A stretch of 64,000 nucleotides of DNA, from positions 620,001-684,000 of the forward strand of contig NZ_JFZG01000006.1 in the NCBI RefSeq assembly GCF_000607165.1, given 5' to 3'. Origin of the DNA: Ralstonia pickettii. Its GTDB lineage: Bacteria > Pseudomonadota > Gammaproteobacteria > Burkholderiales > Burkholderiaceae. This document shows, piece after piece, positions 28,352 through 36,463 of the stretch; the stretch's first letter is position 1, and every line of letters begins with the position of its first letter. Below the pieces are notes generated by a model that ran no database searches, was not told the origin of the DNA, and was given only the letters and a program-made list of their open reading frames with translations. Position numbers and translations under genes: made by a program.

Positions 28352-29353
28352 TCAATCTAGCCAACCGCGAATGGTCGATGCCATGACGTTCGTGGAAATC
28401 CCATAGCGATCGTGCAGGGTGGGAAGTGCCCCGGCATCGAGAAATGCGTCCGGCAGCCCAACCTGGCGGAACGGCACGCAGACCCCAGCTCGCATCAAGG
28501 TGCCAGCAACCGCCTCGCCCAGGCCGCCGATCACGGTGTGGTTCTCGGCCACCACCACGAGCCGGCCCGAGCGCTTCGCTTCACGCACGATGGTTTCGGT
28601 ATCGAGGGGCTTGATCGTCGGCACGTGCAGCACGCCCACGCCAATGCCGTCGCCTTCCAACGCCTTAGCCACTTCCAGCGCGCGCATGGTCATGATGCCC
28701 GACGAGATGACGAGCACTTCGGCGCCGTCGCGCAGCAGCTTGGCCTTGCCCAGTTCGAACTGATAGCCGTATTCGTCAAGCACCACCGGCACGTTGCCGC
28801 GCAGCAGGCGCGCATAGACAGGCCCGGCATGCGCCGCAATGGCCGGCACCATCTGCTCGATCTCCAGCGCGTCGCACGGGTCGATGACGGTCATGTTGGG
28901 CATGGCACGCATCAGCGCCAGGTCTTCGGCGGCCTGGTGGCTCGGCCCGTAGCCAGTGGTCAGGCCGGGCAGCGCACAGACGATCTTCACATCGAGGTTG
29001 TCTTCGGCAATCGTCTGGTGCATGAAGTCGTAGGCACGACGGGTGGCGAAGACAGCGTAGGTCGTCACAAACGGCTGGGCGCCTTCGTTAGCCAGCCCGG
29101 CGGCAGCGCCCATGAGCAGTTGCTCGGCCATGCCCATCTGGTAGTAGCGGTCGGGGAATTCCTTGGCGAAGATGTGCAGATCGGTGTACTTGCCCAGGTC
29201 TGCCGTCATGCCGACGACGTTCGGCTTCACGCGTGCCAGCTCGGCCAGCGCGTGGCCGAACGGCGCCGGGCGTGTTGCCTGGCCCTCGCCCGCAATGGAG
29301 GCGATCATTGCGGAGGTCTTCAGCTTGGGCTTGTTGATGACGGTGCTGCTCAT
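28352..29353 (-). CDS. Transketolase C-terminal subunit (split transketolase)
   Basis: This 333-residue protein holds the pyrimidine-binding and C-terminal domains of a two-subunit transketolase. Motifs include NVVGMTADLGKYT, YYQMGMAEQLLMGAAAGLA with the catalytic Glu, and a C-terminal ENHTVIGGLGEAVAG. It overlaps the N-subunit gene by four bases (ATGA), ensuring coupled synthesis. I chose ATG 29353, after GGGAGGA; an upstream start at 29395 has no site. The enzyme exchanges two-carbon units between sugar phosphates or related ketoses using ThDP; the natural substrate is not evident. Confidence 0.88.
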   Translation of the reverse strand: MSSTVINKPKLKTSAMIASIAGEGQATRPAPFGHALAELARVKPNVVGMTADLGKYTDLHIFAKEFPDRYYQMGMAEQLLMGAAAGLANEGAQPFVTTYAVFATRRAYDFMHQTIAEDNLDVKIVCALPGLTTGYGPSHQAAEDLALMRAMPNMTVIDPCDALEIEQMVPAIAAHAGPVYARLLRGNVPVVLDEYGYQFELGKAKLLRDGAEVLVISSGIMTMRALEVAKALEGDGIGVGVLHVPTIKPLDTETIVREAKRSGRLVVVAENHTVIGGLGEAVAGTLMRAGVCVPFRQVGLPDAFLDAGALPTLHDRYGISTNVMASTIRGWLD

Positions 29354-30201
29354 GCGGTCCTCCCGGCTTCCAGTGCCTGCAGCGCAAGCTGCCATTCGTG
29401 CGCGTCAACGCGGATGAAGTGATTCTTTTCGCGCTGCTCCAGGAACGGAACACCGCAACCCATGCGGGTATCGCAAATGATCATGCGCGGCTGCGCACCC
29501 TTGTGTGCGCGCGCTGCGTCAAACGCGGCCTTCACCGCGTCGATGTCGTTGCCATCCACGCGTTGAGTGAACCAGCCGAACGCTTCGAGCTTGGGCAGCA
29601 GTGGCTCGAACGCCATGATCTGCGTCGACGGGCCGTCGGCCTGCTGATTGTTCACGTCCACCACGGCGATGAGGTTGTCCAGCTTCCAGTGCGCGGCGGA
29701 CAGCAGGCCTTCCCACACGGCGCCTTCATCCAGCTCGCCATCTGAGAACAGCGTGTAGACGAACGCGTCGGAGCCCTTGCGTTTGAGGCCCAAGCAGCGG
29801 CCGACGGCAATCGTGAGCCCCTGGCCGAGTGAGCCACCGGACATTTCCATGCCGGGCGTATAGCTGGCCATGCCCGACATCGGCAGGCGGCTGTCGTCAC
29901 TGCCGTACGTCTCCAGTTCTTCGGCGGGCAGGATGCCGGCTTCGAGCAACGCGGCGTACAGCGCGATCGCATAGTGGCCGTTGGAGAGCAGGAAGCGGTC
30001 GCGGCCTTCCCAGGCGGGGTCTTCGGGCCGATAGCGCATGGCGCCGAAGTAGGCGACGGCCAGCACGTCGGCAATGTCGAGCGCTTGCCCGATATAGCCC
30101 TGGCCCTGCACTTCGCCCATCAGCAGGGCGTTGCGGCGGATCCGGTAAGCGCGCTCGGCCAGAGGCAGAGCGTCGGTTGGGGGCAATGATGTGGAAGTCA
30201 T
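29350..30201 (-). CDS. Transketolase N-terminal subunit (split transketolase)
   Basis: This 283-residue subunit carries the ThDP diphosphate-binding domain: FLLSNGHYAIALYAAL, GSLGQGLTIAVGRCLG, and the GDG-type motif DGELDEGAVWEG followed by VVDVNNQQADG. It is followed by the C-subunit gene with a four-base overlap. Upstream lie an MFS transporter and an SDR dehydrogenase, so the four genes likely degrade a sugar or polyol-derived compound. It differs from the single-chain housekeeping transketolase, which is not in this window. Confidence 0.88.
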   Translation of the reverse strand: MTSTSLPPTDALPLAERAYRIRRNALLMGEVQGQGYIGQALDIADVLAVAYFGAMRYRPEDPAWEGRDRFLLSNGHYAIALYAALLEAGILPAEELETYGSDDSRLPMSGMASYTPGMEMSGGSLGQGLTIAVGRCLGLKRKGSDAFVYTLFSDGELDEGAVWEGLLSAAHWKLDNLIAVVDVNNQQADGPSTQIMAFEPLLPKLEAFGWFTQRVDGNDIDAVKAAFDAARAHKGAQPRMIICDTRMGCGVPFLEQREKNHFIRVDAHEWQLALQALEAGRTA

Positions 30202-30252
30202 GATGGTTCCTGTGATGAAGCGGGAAGCACGGGGGCAGAGACAGTCAGCGCC

Positions 30253-31578
30253 TCAACGGTTGACGGTCTTTGCGGGCACGAAGAACACCAGCACGGCGCC
30301 AAGCACGATGGCCGAGGAGATGAAGATCAGGCCAGCCGTCGATTTACCCGTCAGGTCGTTGAGCCACCCGACGATGGCCGGCGAGAAGAACCCGGCAAGG
30401 TTGGCGAAGCAGTTGACGGCGGCGATGCCCGCAGCGGCCGACATGCCGCCCAGCATTGCGGTGGGCAACGACCAGAACTGCGACGACGAAGACAGGATCC
30501 CGGCGGCAGCAATGCTCAGGCACACCAGCGCAGCGCCCACGTTGCCAATCAGCGGCAGCGCGGCGAACCCGCCGGCGGCCACCAGCATCGGCACGGCAAG
30601 GTGCAGACGGCGCTCGCGGTGGCGGTCCGCGCTCATGCCAATCAACGGCAGCGCGACGATGGCGCAGATATACGGCACGGCGGTGAACACGCCCACCCAC
30701 AGCGGATCAGCCACGCCAGCCTTGCGGATCAGGGTCGGCAGCCAGAACGTCAGCCCGTATTGGCCAAGCACCACGCAGAAGTAGATGGCGGCCAGCAGCC
30801 ACAGGCGGCGGTCTGCGATGAAGGCGCCCACCGAACCGTGTGCGGTCTTCTGTGCGTTGTCTCCGGCGACGTTGCGCTCAAGCAGCGCCTTTTCTGCGTC
30901 GGTCAGCCATTTGGCCTGGGCGATGCCGTTGTCCAGATAGAACAGGATGGCCACGCCCAGCAGCAGCGACGGCAGAGCTTCAATCAGGAACAGCCACTTC
31001 CAGCCGGACAGCCCTGCCACATCGTGAAAGGTGTGCAGGATGTAGCCCGACAGGGGCCCCCCGACGATGCCCGCAAGCGGAATCGCCATGAAGAACATCG
31101 ACAATGCCTTGGCCCGGCGCTGCGACGGGAACCAGTACGTCATGTACAGGATGACGCCCGGCGCGAAGCCGGCTTCGGCCACCCCGAGCAGGAAGCGCAG
31201 CACGTAGAACGACGTCGGTGTGTTCACGAAGGCAAAAGCTGCAGAGATGACTGCCCACGTCAACATGATGCGTGCGAGCCAGTTGCGCGCGCCGACCTTG
31301 TGCAGGATCACATTGCTCGGCACTTCAAACAGGAAGTAGCCAAGAAAGAAGATGCCGGCACCCAGGCCGTACACCGTCTCGCTGAAACGCAGGTCGTTGA
31401 GCATCTGCAGCTTGGCGAACCCCACGTTGACGCGATCCAGGTAGGCACCCAGATAGCAGATCATCAGGAATGGAATGAGCCGGCGCGCGACCTTGGCATA
31501 CGTGCGGGCTTCAAACGTGGCGGCATCGGCATGCGCCATCTCGTCGCCCGGCAGGGGCGATGCAAACTTCGTCGTCAT
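30253..31578 (-). CDS. MFS transporter, anion:cation symporter (ACS) type
   Basis: This 441-residue inner-membrane protein has 12 predicted helices and ACS-type motifs: LDRVNVGFAKLQM in the first loop, YFLFEVPSNVILHKVGARNWLARIM (given in part as FEVPSNVILHKVG) and VAEAGFAPGVILYMTYW. This family imports organic anions and sugar acids. It lies between the SDR and transketolase genes, so it probably imports the operon's substrate. I chose ATG 31578, which follows TAGGAGACACC; an upstream in-frame ATG lacks a site. A paralogue lies at 57482. Confidence 0.88.
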   Translation of the reverse strand: MTTKFASPLPGDEMAHADAATFEARTYAKVARRLIPFLMICYLGAYLDRVNVGFAKLQMLNDLRFSETVYGLGAGIFFLGYFLFEVPSNVILHKVGARNWLARIMLTWAVISAAFAFVNTPTSFYVLRFLLGVAEAGFAPGVILYMTYWFPSQRRAKALSMFFMAIPLAGIVGGPLSGYILHTFHDVAGLSGWKWLFLIEALPSLLLGVAILFYLDNGIAQAKWLTDAEKALLERNVAGDNAQKTAHGSVGAFIADRRLWLLAAIYFCVVLGQYGLTFWLPTLIRKAGVADPLWVGVFTAVPYICAIVALPLIGMSADRHRERRLHLAVPMLVAAGGFAALPLIGNVGAALVCLSIAAAGILSSSSQFWSLPTAMLGGMSAAAGIAAVNCFANLAGFFSPAIVGWLNDLTGKSTAGLIFISSAIVLGAVLVFFVPAKTVNR

Positions 31579-31675
31579 GGTGTCTCCTACCATGTGCCCC
31601 GGGTGGGCCCGGGTGCATGTGTCTTGAAGAAGTCCACGGCCGGTGTACGTGCCGTGGCGGTGTAGGTTGGATCGT

Positions 31676-32425
31676 TCAGTGAATCAGCATGCCGCCGTTC
31701 ACGTCGAGCGTGATGCCGGTCAGGTAGGCAGACAGATCGCTCACCAGGAACAGGCACGCGTTGGCAACGTCGGCCGCATCGCCGAGCCGGCCAAGCGGGA
31801 TGCCCTTGATGATCTCGGCGCGCATGTCGGGCGTGAGCTTGTCGCCGGTGATGTCGGTTTGGATCAGCCCTGGCGTGATGGAGTTGACGCGGACATTGTC
31901 GCCACCGAATTCGCGGGCCATGGCCTTGGCAAGGCCAAGCACGCCTGCCTTGGCAGCGCTGTAATGGGGCCCGCCGAAGATGCCGCCGCCGCGTTGCGCA
32001 GACACCGACGACATGCAGACAATGCTGCCGCACTTGCGCGCCTTCATATGGGGCAGGACGGCTTGCGACATGTACAGCGTGCCGCGCAGGTTGACGTCGA
32101 CCACCGCATCGAAATTGCCCGCCTGGATGTCGAGCGTGCGCAGCGGCTGGGTGATGCCTGCGTTGTTGATGAGGCCATCAATACGGTCGTATTTGGCAAG
32201 CGTGGCCTGTGCAGCCGTATCGCACGCAGCCCGATCGGTCACATCGCAGGCCAGGCCCAGGTGGCCTTCACCGAGTTCGTGCGCCGCCTGTTCGGCATCT
32301 TCGCGCCGCAGGTCGAGTACGACCACATGCGCGCCTTGTGCGGCAAGTGCCTTTGCGGTGGCCCGCCCGATACCGCGCGGCGAAGCGGCACCGGTCACGA
32401 TCACGACCCTGTTCTCAAGCAACAT
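31676..32425 (-). CDS. SDR family NAD(P)-dependent oxidoreductase
   Basis: This 249-residue short-chain dehydrogenase/reductase has the cofactor motif TGAASPRGIGRA, with NNAG after about 85 residues and the catalytic YSAAK. MSSVSAQRGG gives the active-site Ser. It is first in the operon with MFS and split transketolase genes, starting after CCAGGAGACAACG. It likely oxidises the imported alcohol or sugar before the transketolase step; that order is inference. Confidence 0.88.
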   Translation of the reverse strand: MLLENRVVIVTGAASPRGIGRATAKALAAQGAHVVVLDLRREDAEQAAHELGEGHLGLACDVTDRAACDTAAQATLAKYDRIDGLINNAGITQPLRTLDIQAGNFDAVVDVNLRGTLYMSQAVLPHMKARKCGSIVCMSSVSAQRGGGIFGGPHYSAAKAGVLGLAKAMAREFGGDNVRVNSITPGLIQTDITGDKLTPDMRAEIIKGIPLGRLGDAADVANACLFLVSDLSAYLTGITLDVNGGMLIH

Positions 32426-32574
32426 CGTTGTCTCCTGGCTGTTGGAATCTTGTTGGCTGCAGTGTTGTGCCAGCAGACGATTCGATCAACGCAGTTGGAT
32501 TCAACTATGGCTGAGAAATTTTCAGATGAAGCCGGGCATGCCACTGGTGCGGCGCACCATGGCGCCCCGGCAAG

Positions 32575-33468
32575 CTAGGCGTCCGGTGCTGTTTTGACCT
32601 GCCGGTCGACCCAGGCGAGAAAGCGCGCCACGCGCGGCAGTTCGGCATTCTGGGGTGGGAAGACGATATGGTGGCCCGCCACCTCCAGCGCGTGGTCCTT
32701 GCCAAATACCGGCACGAGCCGGCCCTGGTCGATCAAGACCGATGCGAGCAACGTGCTTTCCAGCGCCACGCCCAGGCCGAGCGCCGCAGTCTCGAGCGAC
32801 ATGTACGAACGGTCGAAGGCGAAGTCGAACGACACGTGCATGTGCTCGACGCCAACGCGTGCAAACCACTGCTGCCACTGCACGATCGGCGTCTCCGACC
32901 GAATGAGCCGATGCGCGAGCAAGTCTTGCGGCGAGGGCACGGGGTGCCGTTCGAGGTATGCCGGTGAGGCCAGCGGAGCGATGTGCTCGGTGCGCAGCGT
33001 CCTGATCTGCACGTCGCGCCAATGCGCGTGTCCGTAGCGGATGTCGAGGTCGTAGAACCCGCTGGTGAACGAGACGTCTTCATACGAACACGACACGTTC
33101 AACCGAATGTCGCTGTGATCCTCCTGGAATGCCGCGAGCCGGGGCAACAGCCACATCAGGCCAAAGCTCGGGCTGGAATGCACGCGAAGAATCTCGACAT
33201 CGGCGCGGCTGGAGGCGCGCTCCGTGGCACGGTTGAGTTCGGCCAGCGCGCCCGTCACCTCACGCAGATACTGCTCGCCCACGGGCGTGAGTACGAGCCC
33301 TCTCCCTTGCCGGAAGAACAGGGGCTGACCGATCGCCGCCTCGAGATTGCTGATCTGGTGGCTGACCGCCGACGCCGTCAAGCCGAGCTCTTCGGACGCA
33401 CGATTTACGCTCTTGGTCCGCGCGACGGACTCGAATGCGATGATCGCCTTCATTGGGGGAATGCGCAT
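32575..33468 (-). CDS. LysR-type transcriptional regulator (GcvA-like)
   Basis: This 297-residue LTTR has an N-terminal winged helix-turn-helix (FESVARTKSVNRASEELGLT, then SAVSHQISNLE) and an effector-binding C-terminal domain. It resembles the GcvA-type subgroup. It is on the same strand, 149 bases upstream of the SDR gene, and probably regulates that operon and itself. ATG 33453 is an alternative start; neither has a strong ribosome site. The C-terminal residues end at a Pro/Asp-rich tail. Confidence 0.88.
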   Translation of the reverse strand: MRIPPMKAIIAFESVARTKSVNRASEELGLTASAVSHQISNLEAAIGQPLFFRQGRGLVLTPVGEQYLREVTGALAELNRATERASSRADVEILRVHSSPSFGLMWLLPRLAAFQEDHSDIRLNVSCSYEDVSFTSGFYDLDIRYGHAHWRDVQIRTLRTEHIAPLASPAYLERHPVPSPQDLLAHRLIRSETPIVQWQQWFARVGVEHMHVSFDFAFDRSYMSLETAALGLGVALESTLLASVLIDQGRLVPVFGKDHALEVAGHHIVFPPQNAELPRVARFLAWVDRQVKTAPDA

Positions 33469-34295
33469 CTTTCGCGTGGCCGATGTCGGCGGGCAGTTGG
33501 CGAAATACGGAGCCTAACCCCTTTTTCTGCGTAGGGTGGAAAGTTCCAAACTCAATGACTAGTTGAGCACCGCTTCCTTCAACTGCTTCGATCCCAATGA
33601 CGCGCCAAACAGGTTGGGATCTTGCGCTCGCCAAGTGCTTGAGCAGAATCTCCCGCAACAAGTCCGGGGAGTGTCAGCCAACCCACGCAGTTATCGTCGG
33701 AACACTCTGCCCAGGCACGGACTGCGTAGTCGTCGGCGAACTGCCTCCCGAGTTCCTGTCGTACAGGGAAGATCTGCTTCATGGCGGTGAGCTGAAAGCG
33801 CGTACTCCGTTCGCGGGAGCATGGCCTCAGATCGTACAGACCGGACCAGTGGCCACGACGGACGACTTACCGGCACCTCTGCTCGCGCCGTTGCGGAACG
33901 CCCTGATTGGTCGCACGAGTGGGCTCTTGATGTTCGGTTCGTCGGTCATCACAGACCATTGTGCAATTGACTTGGTGGCCGCATCGCTGGCCCTCGTCAA
34001 ACATGTTGGCCCAGCGGCGCGCATCATGCCGCGGCACCGCTCCACGCCGGCGAAGGATTGGATGGTGCCCGAGGAGATCTGCCAACGACCTTGCCGTCAC
34101 CGAAGATGGAATCGAAGCCGCACGAGTGGTTAAGCGACAGCCGCTCTTGCCACTCGCCGGCTTCATCAGTGGTCAGCCGGCGCTGACATTGGTCACAGGA
34201 GCATGCAGCCAATTCTTGGACGGTATCCGTCCCTCCCAGGACACAGGCAACGCGTCAGTGCAATTCGAGGCGATCCGCCGTGAGGGGCTCAGAGA
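33469..34295. other. Decayed accessory DNA between LysR and RHH genes
   Basis: About 830 bases without an intact gene. A plus-strand open frame of 178 codons (33597-34133) has no recognisable domain. A minus-strand fragment is listed separately. I interpret this as decayed accessory DNA. Confidence 0.5.
34024..34212 (-). pseudogene. Fragment of a small CxxC zinc-ribbon-type hypothetical protein
   Basis: The frame reads MAACSCDQCQRRLTT, then EWQERLS and IFGDG, a pattern I associate with small cysteine-rich hypothetical proteins in which a second CxxC normally follows the FGDG segment. Here the sequence after IFGDGKVV is lost, so it looks frameshifted or truncated. The identification is from memory of the pattern and is tentative. 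Confidence 0.35.
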
Positions 34296-34499
34296 CTACG
34301 GATTGCGTTTTTGAGTCAGGGTGGCCGTCCCGACTTTGGGGCGGGTCGCATAGCTGACGCCGTGCTGCTCCAGGTAGTCGCGAATCAACTGTCGCACCAC
34401 TTGCGACGGCGTCTGATCTTGCGCCGCGCACAACTTCTCGAAGGACTTCTTCTTCACCGGATCGATCAACACGGTGAGACGCGCAGTCTTGGATTCCAT
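34296..34499 (-). CDS. Ribbon-helix-helix (CopG/ParD-like) DNA-binding protein
   Basis: This 67-residue protein has an RHH fold: a DNA-contacting beta strand TARLTVLID, then two helices (KKKSFEKLCAAQDQTPSQVV, then RQLIRDYLEQHG). Such proteins dimerise and bind palindromic operators, often as autoregulated repressors or antitoxins. A perfect 9-1-9 palindrome lies 16 bases upstream of the start. I used ATG 34499; an in-frame ATG at 34511 would add four residues. No toxin partner is adjacent. The C-terminus is a short basic tail. Confidence 0.72.
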   Translation of the reverse strand: MESKTARLTVLIDPVKKKSFEKLCAAQDQTPSQVVRQLIRDYLEQHGVSYATRPKVGTATLTQKRNP

Positions 34500-34514
34500 G
34501 TGGAGTATCATTGT

Positions 34515-34533
34515 ATGATAATGTCATTATCAT
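34515..34533. promoter_or_regulatory. Perfect palindrome, likely operator of the RHH protein
   Basis: ATGATAATG and CATTATCAT arms are separated by one T. The element lies just upstream of the RHH gene in a locally AT-rich stretch and is suited to RHH dimers, so autoregulation is likely. The divergent HPr-like gene starts about 120 bases away and could also respond. Confidence 0.6.
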
Positions 34534-34655
34534 TATATACAACCATGCACCAAAGCACAGCCTGAGACGCGCGCTAGGTGCTCCGTCGCCAATTCGCGGG
34601 CTGCAGCCAGGCGACCGTGAGCCTGTTTGGAATTCACCGTTTTTTTGAGGATGCA

Positions 34656-34928
34656 TTGGTAGAAGCGACGATCGAGATGACCTGCCGCGTTGGTCTGCAA
34701 GGCAGTGGATCTGCGCGGCTGGTACATGCCGCCAGCCAGTTCGATTGCGACATCCTGCTCGTCTGCAACGAGCGCACGGCGAACGCCAAGAATGTCATGG
34801 AGGTCATGCGGCTCCCCGCCCGCGCGGGCGCCAAGGTAATGATCCAGGCCGTTGGCCGGGATGACGCCGCCGCAGTGAAAGTCATTGCAGCGCTGCTGAG
34901 CGCCCGACTCATTCATACGAACGCTTGA
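34656..34928 (+). CDS. HPr-like protein lacking His15 and Ser46
   Basis: This 90-residue protein matches the PTS phosphocarrier HPr along its length: VEATIEMTCRVGL, the core FDCDILLVCNERT, and AKNVMEVM at the regulatory helix. The normal active-site segment (GLHARAS) reads GLQGSGS here, so the phosphoryl-accepting His15 is Gln15 and Arg17 is Ser. The regulatory Ser46 position is Asn46. It therefore cannot act as an ordinary phosphocarrier. The Bacillus Crh protein also has Gln15, but keeps Ser46. I chose TTG 34656, preceded by GAGG, because it matches the HPr N-terminus; GTG 34578 is an alternative. Confidence 0.75.
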   Translation: MVEATIEMTCRVGLQGSGSARLVHAASQFDCDILLVCNERTANAKNVMEVMRLPARAGAKVMIQAVGRDDAAAVKVIAALLSARLIHTNA

Positions 34929-34947
34929 TCAAGATCGGCAATTTGAC

Positions 34948-35793
34948 ATGTCCTACGGCTCCCTTGACGCCTATGTGAAGTTTCTCGCCGAAGCCCCTAA
35001 CGACGGGACGCCAACGCTGCTGGAAACTGCGCACGAACTGTCGCTCCATTTTGACGTGCATGGGGTACAGAGCCTCATGTCAAGGCGCGACCCAAACAAG
35101 TTGGTGCTCGGCTATACCCGAACGATGATGGGCTTTCTGCTCCTGCAGCCGGCGCCTGCCCGAATCTCCATGATCGGCTTGGGCGGCGGCTCGTTGGCCA
35201 AGTACTGTTACCACCACCTTCCCAATACCAAGGTGGCGGCAATCGAGATCGACCCTGCTGTAATCGCTTTGCGCGATACGTTCCACATTCCCCGCGACGA
35301 CGACCGCTTCGAAGTGATCTGCGCGGACGGTGCCGAGTATGTCAAAGGGCAGGATGCACGACCCGATGTGATTCTGGTCGACGGATTTCTGGCGCATGGC
35401 ATGGCCGCGCAACTGGGGACTGCAGACTTTTACGCTGCCTGTTACGCGCGCCTTGCCGACGATGGCGTACTGGTTGCCAACTTCCTCGAGAGTGATCGCG
35501 ATATCCCGTTCTACCTTGAGGAGTTGCACTCGGTATTCGGCGAGTCGTTCTCCGTTTCGACGTCCGAGGACAGCTGCAACTACACGTTGTTCGCTTGGAA
35601 GGGGTCGTGGAAACTTCCGGCGCTGGACACGCTGCTCACGCGTGCGCGCACGCTGGAGATGGAGCACGCTCTGAACCTGCGCTTGGCTGCGCGCCGCCTG
35701 AAGCAAAGCAAACGGCTCGCGCTGGACCTCGAATTCTGGGAAGAGCGGGCGAGCTTACGGGGCGGCGGCGAACGCCGAATCGACCAGAGCTGA
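34948..35793 (+). CDS. Spermidine-synthase-fold methyltransferase-like protein
   Basis: This 281-residue protein has the Rossmann fold of aminopropyltransferases: RISMIGLGGGSLAKY, AIEIDPAVIALRD, and ICADGAEYV for the nucleoside pocket. The catalytic-loop motif of true spermidine synthases (DxxDP) reads VDGFLAHG here, so it may not make spermidine. About 70 C-terminal residues after the fold are charged and poorly conserved. It starts 19 bases after the HPr-like gene and may be cotranscribed with it. Confidence 0.72.
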   Translation: MSYGSLDAYVKFLAEAPNDGTPTLLETAHELSLHFDVHGVQSLMSRRDPNKLVLGYTRTMMGFLLLQPAPARISMIGLGGGSLAKYCYHHLPNTKVAAIEIDPAVIALRDTFHIPRDDDRFEVICADGAEYVKGQDARPDVILVDGFLAHGMAAQLGTADFYAACYARLADDGVLVANFLESDRDIPFYLEELHSVFGESFSVSTSEDSCNYTLFAWKGSWKLPALDTLLTRARTLEMEHALNLRLAARRLKQSKRLALDLEFWEERASLRGGGERRIDQS

Positions 35794-35892
35794 ACGCTCT
35801 TGCCACGGAAGTGACCATGCCCATTCGCATATGCCGGGGATCGTGTCCACGATGGACGACAACCTTGTACTCAGCTACGCCTAGCTACACCG

Positions 35893-36240
35893 ATGCATAG
35901 CCAAAAAATCAGGTTTCTTCGCTCACGAATTCCCACATTCGAGTGCACTCCGGGATGTCACGATTGTTGTGGACCTGTGACAACCTCAACGGAGGAGATG
36001 TCGAGGCTTCCCGTTAAGAGCGATGCCGAGCGCGACGCTGCGCTGGCAAACCTAAGTTGCCCTCATCTTGATACCAAGGGATGCAGTGTGTATTTGGAGC
36101 GCCCGTTGATTTGTCGCTTGTTTGGCTCGACTCCAAGGCTTGCCTGTCCGAACGGAAAACGGCCGGACGAAATGATCGATCCGAAAATTGAACAAGAGAT
36201 TCAGCGCTTCTTTCTTGAGGTGCGTCACGTGCTGGTCTGA
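35893..36240 (+). CDS. YkgJ-family cysteine-cluster protein
   Basis: This 115-residue protein contains the CxxxCxxCC pattern at Cys18, Cys22, Cys25 and Cys26, plus CPHL, GCSVY and ERPLICRLFG, the YkgJ signature. These proteins are thought to bind a zinc or iron-sulfur site. Function is unknown. It ends the plus-strand accessory group, convergent to the CDF transporter gene. Confidence 0.85.
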   Translation: MHSQKIRFLRSRIPTFECTPGCHDCCGPVTTSTEEMSRLPVKSDAERDAALANLSCPHLDTKGCSVYLERPLICRLFGSTPRLACPNGKRPDEMIDPKIEQEIQRFFLEVRHVLV

Positions 36241-36463
36241 GGCAAGGCGACCGCTGCCGATAACAACAGACGCAGGCAATCCGCTATCGTAGGCCGCCCT
36301 GCGCAGGAGAGCCAACGCTGGCGGCCAGTAATGAATCGCCCCGGCTTTCCTAGACACCCGCGGGCCGTTGGGAATGGCGTTGTTCGAACTCTACCGGTGG
36401 TAGTCCGTTACCCCAGGTTGGGAGTGGCTTCTCACAAGCTCACATAACAGGAGTCGGTTGCGA

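Noticed and set aside
33597..34133. 178-codon open frame
   Set aside because: No domain, no clear ribosome site, and a decayed fragment on the other strand overlaps it.
36360..36420. GTTCGAACTC suggesting a tRNA T-arm
   Set aside because: No acceptor, D-arm or anticodon stem could be built around it.
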